Positions 35,314-42,900 of a stretch of 64,000 bases of DNA are shown one piece after another. The DNA is taken from assembly GCA_040753075.1 (NCBI GenBank), contig JBFMHA010000001.1, positions 77,049-141,048 on the forward strand, written 5' to 3'. The notes beneath the pieces are model-generated. The model was not told the DNA's origin. It searched no databases and saw only the letters and a list, made by a program, of their open reading frames with translations. The stretch is from UBA6814 sp040753075 (GTDB lineage Bacteria > Desulfobacterota > Desulfovibrionia > Desulfovibrionales > Desulfovibrionaceae). Positions within the stretch are counted from its first letter, which is position 1. Each line of letters opens with the position of its first letter. The position numbers and the translations under genes were made by a program.

Positions 35314-35991
35314 ATGTACGACTTCCTTACCGGGCCCATGCTCTGGCTGTCGTTCGCCGTGTGCATCATCGGCCTGGCCGCTCGCGCGGTCTGGTACGTG
35401 CGCGGCCTGTCCTGGCAGCTGGACCGGGTGCCCTACGGCTACCATACGCCCCTGGCCATCAAGGGCGCGCTCAAGTCCATCTTCTACTGGCTCACCCCCC
35501 TGGGCAGCCGCTCCTGGCGGGTCAAGCCCGGTTTCATGGCCCTGTTCTTCGGCCTGCACCTGGGCCTGGTGGCCGTGCCCCTGTTCCTGGAAGGCCACGC
35601 GGTCATCCTGCAGGAGCGCTTCGGCCTGGGCTGGCCCACCATGCCCGCCGGCCTGGCCGACGGCCTGACCATCGCCGCCATCGTGGCCGGCGTGCTCATC
35701 CTGCTGCGCCGGTTCGCTCTGCCCGAGGTGCGCAGCATCACCACGGCCCACGACCTGCTCATCATGCTCATCAGCCTGACCCCGCTGGTCACCGGCTTCG
35801 TGGCCGCCCACATGTCCGGGGACAACTCCGCTTGGCTCCTGGCCCACATCGTCTCGGGCGAAGTCATGCTCATCGCCATCCCCTTCACCAAGCTGTCTCA
35901 CGTGGTGCTCTTCTTCTGCTCCCGGGCCCAGATCGGGATCGACTTCGGCACCAAGCGCGGCGGGCAGAAGGGTCGGGGCCTGGCCTGGTAG
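35314..35991 (+). CDS. hmcE: HmcE, NarI-like membrane cytochrome b-type subunit
   Basis: This 225-residue integral membrane protein has about five helices and resembles the gamma subunit of nitrate reductase and the HdrE/DsrM group. Histidines that could ligate b haem lie in GLHLGLV, THDLL-like TAHDLL, and FTKLSHVVLFF. It should carry electrons between the quinone pool or HmcC and the cytoplasmic HmcF. Spacing to hmcD and hmcF is 27 bases on each side, with AGGAG before ATG. Confidence 0.93.
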   Translation: MYDFLTGPMLWLSFAVCIIGLAARAVWYVRGLSWQLDRVPYGYHTPLAIKGALKSIFYWLTPLGSRSWRVKPGFMALFFGLHLGLVAVPLFLEGHAVILQERFGLGWPTMPAGLADGLTIAAIVAGVLILLRRFALPEVRSITTAHDLLIMLISLTPLVTGFVAAHMSGDNSAWLLAHIVSGEVMLIAIPFTKLSHVVLFFCSRAQIGIDFGTKRGGQKGRGLAW

Positions 35992-36018
35992 CCGGGCGCA
36001 CCCCTCAAGGAGAATCCC

Positions 36019-37428
36019 ATGCCTGAAGGAACCCTCTGCAACAAGCGTCCGGTCAATACCGAAGAAGACCTGAAGACCCTGCTCTCCGACACCCGGGGCA
36101 GGAAATACTACGCCGAGATGCAGGAACTGGAGGTGGACAAGGCCGCCCTGTGGGCCACCATGCAGAAGACGCTCAAGTCCCGCCTGCGCACCTGGCTGGA
36201 CATCTGCGCCCGCTGCGGCCTGTGCGCCGACGCCTGCTTCCTCTACGCGGTCAACGGCAAGGACCCCAAGCTGGTCCCGTCCTACAAGGTGCAGTCCACC
36301 CTGGGTGAACTGCTTCGGCGCAAGGGCGACGTGGACAACGCCTTCATGCGCCGCACCATGGAGGTGGCCTGGTCCCAGTGCACCTGCTGCAACCGCTGCG
36401 CCATGTACTGCCCGCACGGCATCGACATGGGCGTGATGATGAGCTACGTGCGGGGCCTGTGCTTCTCGCAGGGCTTCGTGCCCTGGGAGCTGAAGATCGG
36501 CTCGGGCATGCACCGGGTCTACCGCGCCCAGATGGACGTGACCACCGAGGACTGGGTGGAGACCTGCGAGTGGATGGCCGAGGAGCAGCAGGAGGAATGG
36601 CCGGGCCTTGAGATCCCCGTGGACAAGGAAGGCGCGGACATCATGTACACCTGCAACGCCCGCGAGCCCAAGCACTACCCCGAAGACCTGGCCGAGACCG
36701 CCATTCTCTTCCACATCGCGGGCGAGAACTGGACCGTGCCTTCCGAGGGCTGGGAGCAGACCTGCCTGTCCATGTTCGCCGGAGACTGGGAGGCCTGCAA
36801 GCTCATGGCCGGCAACGTGTACGCGGCCATGGAGCGCCTGAAGCCCAAGCGCATGATCGGCACCGAGTGCGGCCACGCCCACCGCTGCACGGTCATCGAA
36901 GGTCCCTACTGGATGGGCCGCCGCGACGGCAGGCCGCCGGTGGAGTGCATCCACTACGTGGAGTGGGTGGCCGAGGCCCTGCGCACCGGCAAGATCAAGA
37001 TCGACCCGGCCAAGCGCATCAAGGTCCCGGTGACCTACCAGGACTCCTGCAACTACATCCGCAACCACGGCCTGGCCGAGATCGGGCGGGAGATCCTCAC
37101 CTACCTGGTGGAGCCCGGCTACCTGCGGGAGATGACGCCCAACAAGGAGCACAACCACTGCTGCGGCGGAGGCGGAGGCTTCAACGGCATCGGCATGTTC
37201 CGTCCCCAGCGCAACCGGGCCCTGCTCATGAAGCGCCAGCAGATCCTCGATACCGGGGCCAAGCTGGTCATCTCCCCCTGCCACAACTGCTGGGACGCCA
37301 TCCGCGACCTGGAGGAGGAGTACCCCATCGGCATCGAGTGGAGCTTCCTCAAGCCCCTGCTCATCAAGATGGCCATCGTGCCCGAGCACCTGAAGCCCAA
37401 AGAGGACGAGGAACTCGCCGAGGCCTAG
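36019..37428 (+). CDS. hmcF: HmcF, cytoplasmic HdrD/DsrK-like iron-sulfur subunit
   Basis: This 469-residue soluble protein has two N-terminal [4Fe-4S] groups (CARCGLCADAC and CTCCNRCAMYC) and C-terminal cysteine-rich CCG segments (DSCNYIRNHG and HNHCCGGGGGF), as in heterodisulfide reductase HdrD. It lacks signal peptide and membrane helices, so it sits on the cytoplasmic face of the complex. It would be the cytoplasmic electron exit or entry point. AAGGAG lies 9 bases before ATG. Confidence 0.94.
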   Translation: MPEGTLCNKRPVNTEEDLKTLLSDTRGRKYYAEMQELEVDKAALWATMQKTLKSRLRTWLDICARCGLCADACFLYAVNGKDPKLVPSYKVQSTLGELLRRKGDVDNAFMRRTMEVAWSQCTCCNRCAMYCPHGIDMGVMMSYVRGLCFSQGFVPWELKIGSGMHRVYRAQMDVTTEDWVETCEWMAEEQQEEWPGLEIPVDKEGADIMYTCNAREPKHYPEDLAETAILFHIAGENWTVPSEGWEQTCLSMFAGDWEACKLMAGNVYAAMERLKPKRMIGTECGHAHRCTVIEGPYWMGRRDGRPPVECIHYVEWVAEALRTGKIKIDPAKRIKVPVTYQDSCNYIRNHGLAEIGREILTYLVEPGYLREMTPNKEHNHCCGGGGGFNGIGMFRPQRNRALLMKRQQILDTGAKLVISPCHNCWDAIRDLEEEYPIGIEWSFLKPLLIKMAIVPEHLKPKEDEELAEA

Positions 37429-37470
37429 CCGCACCGGGCGGATTCACCGACTAACAACGGGGGACATCCC

Positions 37471-38406
37471 ATGTTCGGAAAGATACTGTTTGCGACCTCG
37501 GCCTCTCCGGCCTGCGACAGCGCGGCCCGGGTGGCCTTCGACATGGCCCGCAAGTACGGCTCGCGGATCACCGTGTTCCACGTCCTGGGCGTCCCGGGCA
37601 AGGGCGACAGCACCCGGGTCTTCGACGTGCGCACCGGCGAGGAGGTGGACGCGGACCAGGAGTACATCGAGGGCGTGCACGAGGAGCTGCGCACCACCTA
37701 CGCCAAGCAGCTGGCCGAGTTCCCCTCGGCCCAGATCGAGGTGGCGGTGGGCGTGCCCTACCGCGAGGTCCTGCGCCAGGCGCGCAAGGACGACGTGGAC
37801 CTCATCGTGCTCGGCGCCAGCACCCGCCAGGAAGGCGGGTACTACAAGCGCGGCATCGTGGGCGGCACCCTGCACAAGGTCGCCAAGAACGCCCGCTGCC
37901 CGGTCCTCACCGTGGACCGGCCCGCGGCCTCGTTCTGGGGCGGATTCTCCAACGTGCTCTTCGCCACCGACTTCTCCAAGGCCTCGGACTCGGCCTTCCA
38001 GTTCGCCCAGTCCGTGACCAAGCAGGTGGGCGGCGAGCTGCACATCCTCAACGTGCTGGAGCTGGCCCGCATCGGCCAGGCTGCGGCCTTGACCCAGGAA
38101 GGGATCGAGGCCAAGCTCATGGAGGCCCGGCGCAAGATCCGCGCGATCTACGGCCAGCGCGCCGAGGGCATGCCCCTGACCGTGGAGGTCTGGGAAGGCA
38201 CGCCCTACGTGGAGATCATCAAGTACGTCCGGGAAAAGGGCATCGACCTGGTGGTCATGGCCCACTCGACCCGGGAGGTCGATCCCGACGAGCGGCCCTT
38301 CGGAAGCACCATGGAGCAGGTCATCGCCCGGGCCACCTGCCCGGTCATCAGCGTCAACCGGCCGGACAAGCTGCCCCAGGCCGAGGGCGGCGAAGCCGGC
38401 GCCTAG
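37471..38406 (+). CDS. tandem universal stress protein
   Basis: This 311-residue protein has two UspA domains in a row (about 1-150 and 158-300). ATP-loop patterns are GGTLHKVAKNARCPVL in the first domain and FGSTMEQVIARATCPVI in the second; the second is the better match to G-x2-G-x9-GS/T. Spacing of 42 bases to hmcF and 24 bases to the next gene suggests co-transcription with hmc. Such proteins often accompany energy or redox complexes under electron-acceptor stress. Its partner is unknown. Confidence 0.93.
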   Translation: MFGKILFATSASPACDSAARVAFDMARKYGSRITVFHVLGVPGKGDSTRVFDVRTGEEVDADQEYIEGVHEELRTTYAKQLAEFPSAQIEVAVGVPYREVLRQARKDDVDLIVLGASTRQEGGYYKRGIVGGTLHKVAKNARCPVLTVDRPAASFWGGFSNVLFATDFSKASDSAFQFAQSVTKQVGGELHILNVLELARIGQAAALTQEGIEAKLMEARRKIRAIYGQRAEGMPLTVEVWEGTPYVEIIKYVREKGIDLVVMAHSTREVDPDERPFGSTMEQVIARATCPVISVNRPDKLPQAEGGEAGA

Positions 38407-38430
38407 GCGCCAGGCCAAAGGAGACACACC

Positions 38431-38784
38431 ATGGCCAAGAAGATCCTCATCGTGGACGACGACGCGTCCATCCGCGACTACCTGACCACCCTGTTCGAGG
38501 ACAACGGGTACGCGGCGCGCAGCGCGGGCAGCGGGGCCGAAGCCCTGAAGATGCTCGAGGAGGACGCCCCGGACCTCATCACCCTGGACATCGAGATGCC
38601 GGAGATGACCGGTCCCTGGTTCTCCCGCACCGTTGCCAAGGGCGGCACCTACGACCGCATCCCGGTGATCGTCATCACCGGCCATGCCGGGCTCCAGTAC
38701 GTGATCCCCAAGGCCGTGGCCAGCCTGACCAAGCCCTTCGACCAGGCTGAGCTCCTGCGCATCGTCCGCGAAACCATCGGGTAA
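38431..38784 (+). CDS. single-domain response regulator, Rrf1-like
   Basis: This 117-residue receiver has the acidic pair in ILIVDDDAS, phospho-acceptor in TLDIEMPEMTG near residue 53, Thr in VITGHAG and the lysine in SLTKPF. It has no output domain. In D. vulgaris hmc is followed by rrf1, a receiver, and rrf2; this gene holds the rrf1 position, but no rrf2 follows. A close paralogue with the same unusual GP-x-F segment lies at 40983-41339. AAGGAGACAC precedes ATG. The neighbouring kinase at 38833 is a likely phospho-donor. Confidence 0.92.
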   Translation: MAKKILIVDDDASIRDYLTTLFEDNGYAARSAGSGAEALKMLEEDAPDLITLDIEMPEMTGPWFSRTVAKGGTYDRIPVIVITGHAGLQYVIPKAVASLTKPFDQAELLRIVRETIG

Positions 38785-38832
38785 CGAACCCGGCGGCGCG
38801 CCCCCGGCTCCGGCTTTTTTTTTGGCGGGCTC

Positions 38833-40743
38833 ATGAGCGACACCCTGCTCCTGGTCGACGACGAAGAGGGAATCCGCAAGTTCCTGGGCCTCCTGCTCCG
38901 GGACATGGGCTACGCCGTCGACACCGCGGCCAACGGCGACGAGGCCCTCCGCCTGGTCCAGGCCCGCCCCCCGGACATCGTTCTCACCGACATCAAGATG
39001 CCGGGCATGGACGGCATCGAGCTGCTGCGCCGCATCAAGGCGCACTCCCCGGAAATCGAGGTGGTCATGATCTCCGGCCACGGGGACATGGACCTCGCCA
39101 TCAAGAGCCTCCAGCTGGAGGCCGCAGATTTCGTGACCAAGCCGGTCAACGACGAGATCCTCGCCGCCGCCCTGCGCCGGGTCAGCGAGAAGCTGGCCAT
39201 GAAGCGCGAGATCAGATCCTACACCGAGAACCTGGAAGAACTGGTGCGGGAGAAGTCCGCCCGGGTCCTGGAGCTGGAGCGGGAGCTGGCCGCCGCCCAG
39301 GTGGTGGACGCGGTGTGCCGCGGCATGCACACCCTGGGCGCGGAATCCTACCAGGACGGGGTGTTCAACAACCTCCCCTGCCTCATGGCCGTGCACAACC
39401 GCTCCCTGGAGGTGGTCACCTGCAACCAGCTCTACCTGGAGCGGGTGGGCGACAAGGTCGGACAGTGCAGCCTGGACGCCTACCGGACCGAACCGGGCCA
39501 GGACAACCCGGTGCAGCGGACCTTCGAGACCGGCCGGAGCCAGCGCGCCCAGGCCACCTTCCGTGATCCGGCCGGGGCTCCCCTGCCCATGGAGGTCTTC
39601 ACCTCGCCCGTGGCCCACAAGGACGGCCAGGTGGAGCTGGTGCTGGAGATGGCCCTGGACATGAGCGAACTCAACCGCCTGCGGGAAGAACTGCGGGTGG
39701 CCCAGGAAAAATACCAGGACCTGTTCGAGCAGACCCCCTGCTACATCGCGGTGCGCGACCGGGAGTTCCGCATCGTGGCCAACAACCGTCGCTTCGCCCA
39801 GGACTTCGGCGAAGGCTCCGGCCGGTTCTGCTACGAGGCCTTCCGCCACCGCACCGAGCCCTGCTCGGACTGCGGCAGCAGCCAGGCCTTCGAGGACGGC
39901 CAGTCGCACCCCCACGAGGCGGTGGTCACCACCCTGGACGGCCGCAAGCTGCACGTGCTCTCCTGGGCCGCGCCCATCCGCAACGCGAGGGGGCAGGTGG
40001 TGGAGGTCATGGAGATGTCCACGGACATCACCCAGATCCGCCAGCTCCAGGACCACCTGACCTCCCTGGGGCTCATGCTGGGCTCCATGTCGCACGGGGT
40101 CAAGGGCATGCTCACCGCCCTGGAGGGCGGGGTCTACCGCCTGGAGTCGGGCCTCAAGCGCCAGGACCTGACCCGCATCACGGACGCGGCCGAGTCGGTG
40201 AAGCAGCTCACCGGCCGGGTCAAGACCCTGGTGCTCAACGTGCTCTACTACGCCAAGTCCCGGGACCTGGCCGCGGAGGAGGCCGACCTGGCCGAGTTCT
40301 GCCGCCAGGTGGCCCAGGTGGCGGCGCCCAAGGCCGAACGGGAGAAGATCGCCTTCAGCACGGACTTCGCCCCGGACCTGGGACGGTTCCAGGCGGACAC
40401 GGCCAACCTCTCGGCCGCCCTGGTGAACATCCTGGAGAACGCCATCGACGCCTGCGTGGCGGACCACGCCAAGCCCGAGCACGCCATCGGCTTTGCGGTG
40501 CGGGCCGACAACGGCACGGTGGTCATGGAGATCCGGGACAACGGCATGGGCATGGACCAGGAGACCCGGGAGAAGGCGCTGACCCTGTTCTTCTCCTCCA
40601 AGGGGCTGCGCGGCACGGGCCTGGGGCTGTTCATCGCCAACGACGTGGTCACCAAACACCAGGGCGCCATGACCCTGGAGTCCGAGCCCGGCAAGGGCAC
40701 CCGCTTTCTCATCAGCCTGCCCCGCACCCGGCCGGCGGCCTAG
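38833..40743 (+). CDS. REC-PAS-PAS histidine kinase beside hmc
   Basis: This 636-residue soluble protein starts with a receiver (acceptor in VLTDIKMPGMDG near residue 54) and a coiled coil. Two PAS domains follow (about 165-280 and 290-415). The kinase core has an unusual phosphorylation box, MSHGVKGMLTALEGG, and ATPase boxes NILENAIDAC, DNGMGMD and GTGLGLFIAND. The second PAS has Cys333-x10-Cys344-x2-Cys347, the same spacing as in the haem kinase at 27402, including PCYI at its start. Only a short spacer with a T-tract (38815-38824) separates it from the receiver gene. It may phosphorylate that receiver. Repeat copy C starts at its stop codon. Confidence 0.92.
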   Translation: MSDTLLLVDDEEGIRKFLGLLLRDMGYAVDTAANGDEALRLVQARPPDIVLTDIKMPGMDGIELLRRIKAHSPEIEVVMISGHGDMDLAIKSLQLEAADFVTKPVNDEILAAALRRVSEKLAMKREIRSYTENLEELVREKSARVLELERELAAAQVVDAVCRGMHTLGAESYQDGVFNNLPCLMAVHNRSLEVVTCNQLYLERVGDKVGQCSLDAYRTEPGQDNPVQRTFETGRSQRAQATFRDPAGAPLPMEVFTSPVAHKDGQVELVLEMALDMSELNRLREELRVAQEKYQDLFEQTPCYIAVRDREFRIVANNRRFAQDFGEGSGRFCYEAFRHRTEPCSDCGSSQAFEDGQSHPHEAVVTTLDGRKLHVLSWAAPIRNARGQVVEVMEMSTDITQIRQLQDHLTSLGLMLGSMSHGVKGMLTALEGGVYRLESGLKRQDLTRITDAAESVKQLTGRVKTLVLNVLYYAKSRDLAAEEADLAEFCRQVAQVAAPKAEREKIAFSTDFAPDLGRFQADTANLSAALVNILENAIDACVADHAKPEHAIGFAVRADNGTVVMEIRDNGMGMDQETREKALTLFFSSKGLRGTGLGLFIANDVVTKHQGAMTLESEPGKGTRFLISLPRTRPAA

Positions 40744-40846
40744 TGTCGCGTCCTCAAAATGCCGACAGGTTTTTGAGAATAAAAAAAGTCTGATTCCGCA
40801 CCGTTGCAAGACGAAGACGTATCGCTCTGATTCGCGGACGCGACAC
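40743..40846. repeat. intergenic repeat copy C, perfect 11-bp inverted ends
   Basis: GTGTCGCGTCC (40743-40753) and GGACGCGACAC (40836-40846) are exact inverted ends. The interior is A/T-rich with an A-run. Copies A (9379-9471) and B (13652-13746) share the end motif and layout. The length of about 100 bp, no coding capacity and position at a stop codon suggest a small mobile repeat (MITE/REP-like) or a terminator family. Confidence 0.7.
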
Positions 40847-40894
40847 CAGCCCTCGCCAGCGGCCCCGCCTCCGACTCCCCGGCTGAACGCGAAA

Positions 40895-40933
40895 AAGCGC
40901 CGCCCCGTCGCCCTGGGCGACGGCGCGGCGCTT
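40895..40933 (-). terminator. strong hairpin downstream of second receiver gene
   Basis: AAGCGCCGC and CCGTCGCC pair with GGCGACGG and CGCGGCGCTT around CTG. On the minus strand it is followed by TTTTTCGCG, so it terminates the minus-strand receiver transcript. Confidence 0.85.
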
Positions 40934-40982
40934 CGCGCGCGAGAGGCCTGCCGGGGGTGTCCGGCAGGGGCAGGGCCGCGCC

Positions 40983-41339
40983 CTACTTGCCGATGGCCTG
41001 CTCCACGTGCTTGAGCACCTCGGCCGGGTCGAAGGGCTTGCGGATGGCGGCCACGGCCTTGCGGATGGATTGGTCGTGCCCTTCCAGGCCGCTGATCACG
41101 ATGACCGGGATATCCTTGTACTCGGCCTGCTGGGAATACTTGCGGAAGAAACGCGGCCCCCATTCGTTGGGCATTTCCAGGTCCAGGGTGATGAGGTCCG
41201 GCTTCTCGGCCTTGAGCACGTCCATGGCGACTTCGCCGTCGCTGGCGGTGCAGACCGCATACCCGTTGTCCGTGAACAGGGTCTTGAGGAACTCGATGAT
41301 CTCCGGGTCATCGTCCACGATCATGATCTTCTTGGCCAT
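40983..41339 (-). CDS. single-domain response regulator, paralogue of the hmc-linked receiver
   Basis: This 118-residue receiver begins MAKKIMIVDDDPEI and has the phospho-acceptor in TLDLEMPNEWG, with VISGLEG and the lysine in AIRKPF. It resembles the receiver at 38431 along its whole length, including the segment after the acceptor (GPRFFRKYS versus GPWFSRTVA). No output domain is present. The start is ATG 41339 with GAGGGG before it. Its upstream region carries the third copy of the GTCACG-N14-CGTGAC palindrome, so it is likely under the TunR-like regulator. Confidence 0.93.
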   Translation of the reverse strand: MAKKIMIVDDDPEIIEFLKTLFTDNGYAVCTASDGEVAMDVLKAEKPDLITLDLEMPNEWGPRFFRKYSQQAEYKDIPVIVISGLEGHDQSIRKAVAAIRKPFDPAEVLKHVEQAIGK

Positions 41340-41493
41340 ATTCCCCTCCTGCATGCGTTGCGGCATGTGGTTCGCCGACACTCCGCCTCCGGTTCCCAGG
41401 GCGTCCCGCCGCGGCTCCCGCGGGACCCCGCCTCAGGAAATGCCGTCCTCCCGTCCGGACCGGGCCCGCAGCCATTCCGCCCGGGGCACATAA

Positions 41494-41519
41494 GTCACGC
41501 TTTACTCTAAATTCGTGAC
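41494..41519. promoter_or_regulatory. regulator palindrome, copy 3
   Basis: GTCACG-N14-CGTGAC, inverted relative to copy 2; its complement AGAGTAAAGCGTGAC matches AAGTAAAGCGTGAC of copy 2. It lies 155 bases upstream of the receiver start at 41339 and is far too specific to be chance. Confidence 0.75.
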
Positions 41520-41877
41520 TTTTTTCTATACCTTTTGCGGATGTTTGTCACTTCTTTTTTTTCAAGGTGATTACCTTGTATTGGCCGGAAAGAACAGAAC
41601 TTTCTCACCACCCCGGAAAACAACGCTGCAGTACGCCATGCACCGCCTCCATCCATGACCAGAATTGCAGACCACTAAAGTAGAGAATTCGCCCTGTCCT
41701 GGGCACTGCACTGCGCACGTCCAGCATTGCGCCCGGCGTTGCGCCCGGCGTTGCGCCCTGCCCGATTCTTCGGCCTGCCCCTTCCTGCCGCGGTGCGGCC
41801 TTGCGCCCGAAAGCCAAGCGCGCCTGCGCCGGACCAAGCCCGGCCAGCCGCGCCGACCCATTCCGGATCCACGGGGA
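41520..41877. other. intergenic region, no gene; contains a 12-bp tandem repeat
   Basis: The DNA is markedly less GC-rich at 41500-41580 (TTTTTTCTATACC, TTCTTTTTTTTC), as expected for promoter DNA. At 41727-41760 the unit TTGCGCCCGGCG is repeated about 2.8 times. Low GC, the palindrome and no open frame with family similarity point to a regulatory or degenerate region. Confidence 0.55.
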
Positions 41878-42900
41878 TCACACGAGCAAGACCATCTCGA
41901 ACGCCCCGCCCGTCATGTCCAGCGTATAGCCCTCCTGTGTGAACAGTGCGACGCAGGCGTCCACCGCCCGGGCGTCGTAGAACACCCCGCGCCTGGACGA
42001 GATCTCGTGCAGCGCCTCCTCCACGCCCAGGCTGGCCCGGTAGGGCCGGTGCGAGGCCATGGCGTCCACCACGTCGGCCACGGCCATGATCCGGGCCTCG
42101 ATGAGGATGTCCTCGCCGGCCAGCCCGAGGGGGTACCCGCTGCCGTCCAGGCGCTCATGGTGCTGGTGGACGATCTGGCCGAGGGGCCAGGGGAAATCGA
42201 TGGGGTCCAGGATGTCGAAGCCCACCTGGGGATGGGACTTGATGATGCTGAACTCGGCATCCGAGAGCCGGCCCGGCTTGTTCAGGAACTCCGCGGGGAC
42301 GTAGACCTTGCCGATGTCGTGGACCATGGACGCCATGCACAGGCCGTTCAGGGTTTCGGCATCCAGGCCCATGCGCTCCCCGATGCGCCGGGACAGGTCG
42401 GTGACCCGGCGCTGGTGCCCCGCGGTGTAGGGGTCCCGGGCCTCCACCAGGCTGGTCAGGCCGAGGAGGATGCCCTGCATGGCCTTCTTGAGCCGCTTGA
42501 TCCCGTACATCTCCTTCCCGGCCTGGATGAGCCGGTGCTGCTCCAGGCCGGCGCGCAGCGCCTTCTCCAGGGACTCCTTCTTGCACGGCTTGACCAGGAA
42601 ACGGAAGATGTACCCCTCGTTCACCGCGTCGATGGCGTTCTGCTGGTCGGCGTAGCCGGTGAGGATCATGCGCACGGTGTCGGGATAGGCCTCCTTGACC
42701 CGGGTGAGGAACTCGATCCCGTCCATGCCCGGCATCTTGATGTCCGAGACCACCAGCGCGAAGGGCCCTTCGGCCGCCAGGATGTCCAGGCCGGCCTGTC
42801 CGCCCTCGGCAAAGGCCAGGTTATGGTCCCTACCGAACATCCGTCGGAACGACTCGAGGATCTTGGCGTCGTCGTCGACAAAAAGGATTCTTTCATTCAT
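41878..42900 (-). CDS. REC-HD-GYP response regulator, likely cyclic-di-GMP phosphodiesterase
   Basis: This 340-residue protein has an N-terminal receiver (ILFVDDD, acceptor in VVSDIKMPGMDG, TGYA, VKPC) and a C-terminal HD-GYP domain. The HD-GYP has the metal motif ASMVHDIGKVYVP, IIKSHPQVGFDIL, HQHHERLDGSGYP and DVVDAMASHRPYR, all intact, so cyclic-di-GMP hydrolysis is expected. The start ATG at 42900 overlaps the stop of the preceding gene (ATGA). It is the last gene of a four-gene operon with a large kinase. Phosphorylation by that kinase is the simple expectation. Confidence 0.93.
   Translation of the reverse strand: MNERILFVDDDAKILESFRRMFGRDHNLAFAEGGQAGLDILAAEGPFALVVSDIKMPGMDGIEFLTRVKEAYPDTVRMILTGYADQQNAIDAVNEGYIFRFLVKPCKKESLEKALRAGLEQHRLIQAGKEMYGIKRLKKAMQGILLGLTSLVEARDPYTAGHQRRVTDLSRRIGERMGLDAETLNGLCMASMVHDIGKVYVPAEFLNKPGRLSDAEFSIIKSHPQVGFDILDPIDFPWPLGQIVHQHHERLDGSGYPLGLAGEDILIEARIMAVADVVDAMASHRPYRASLGVEEALHEISSRRGVFYDARAVDACVALFTQEGYTLDMTGGAFEMVLLV

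Noticed and set aside
37444..41163. 1239-codon frame on the minus strand opposite usp, receiver and kinase genes
   Set aside because: Shadow of GC-rich coding on the other strand. The only real minus-strand gene there is the receiver at 40983-41339.
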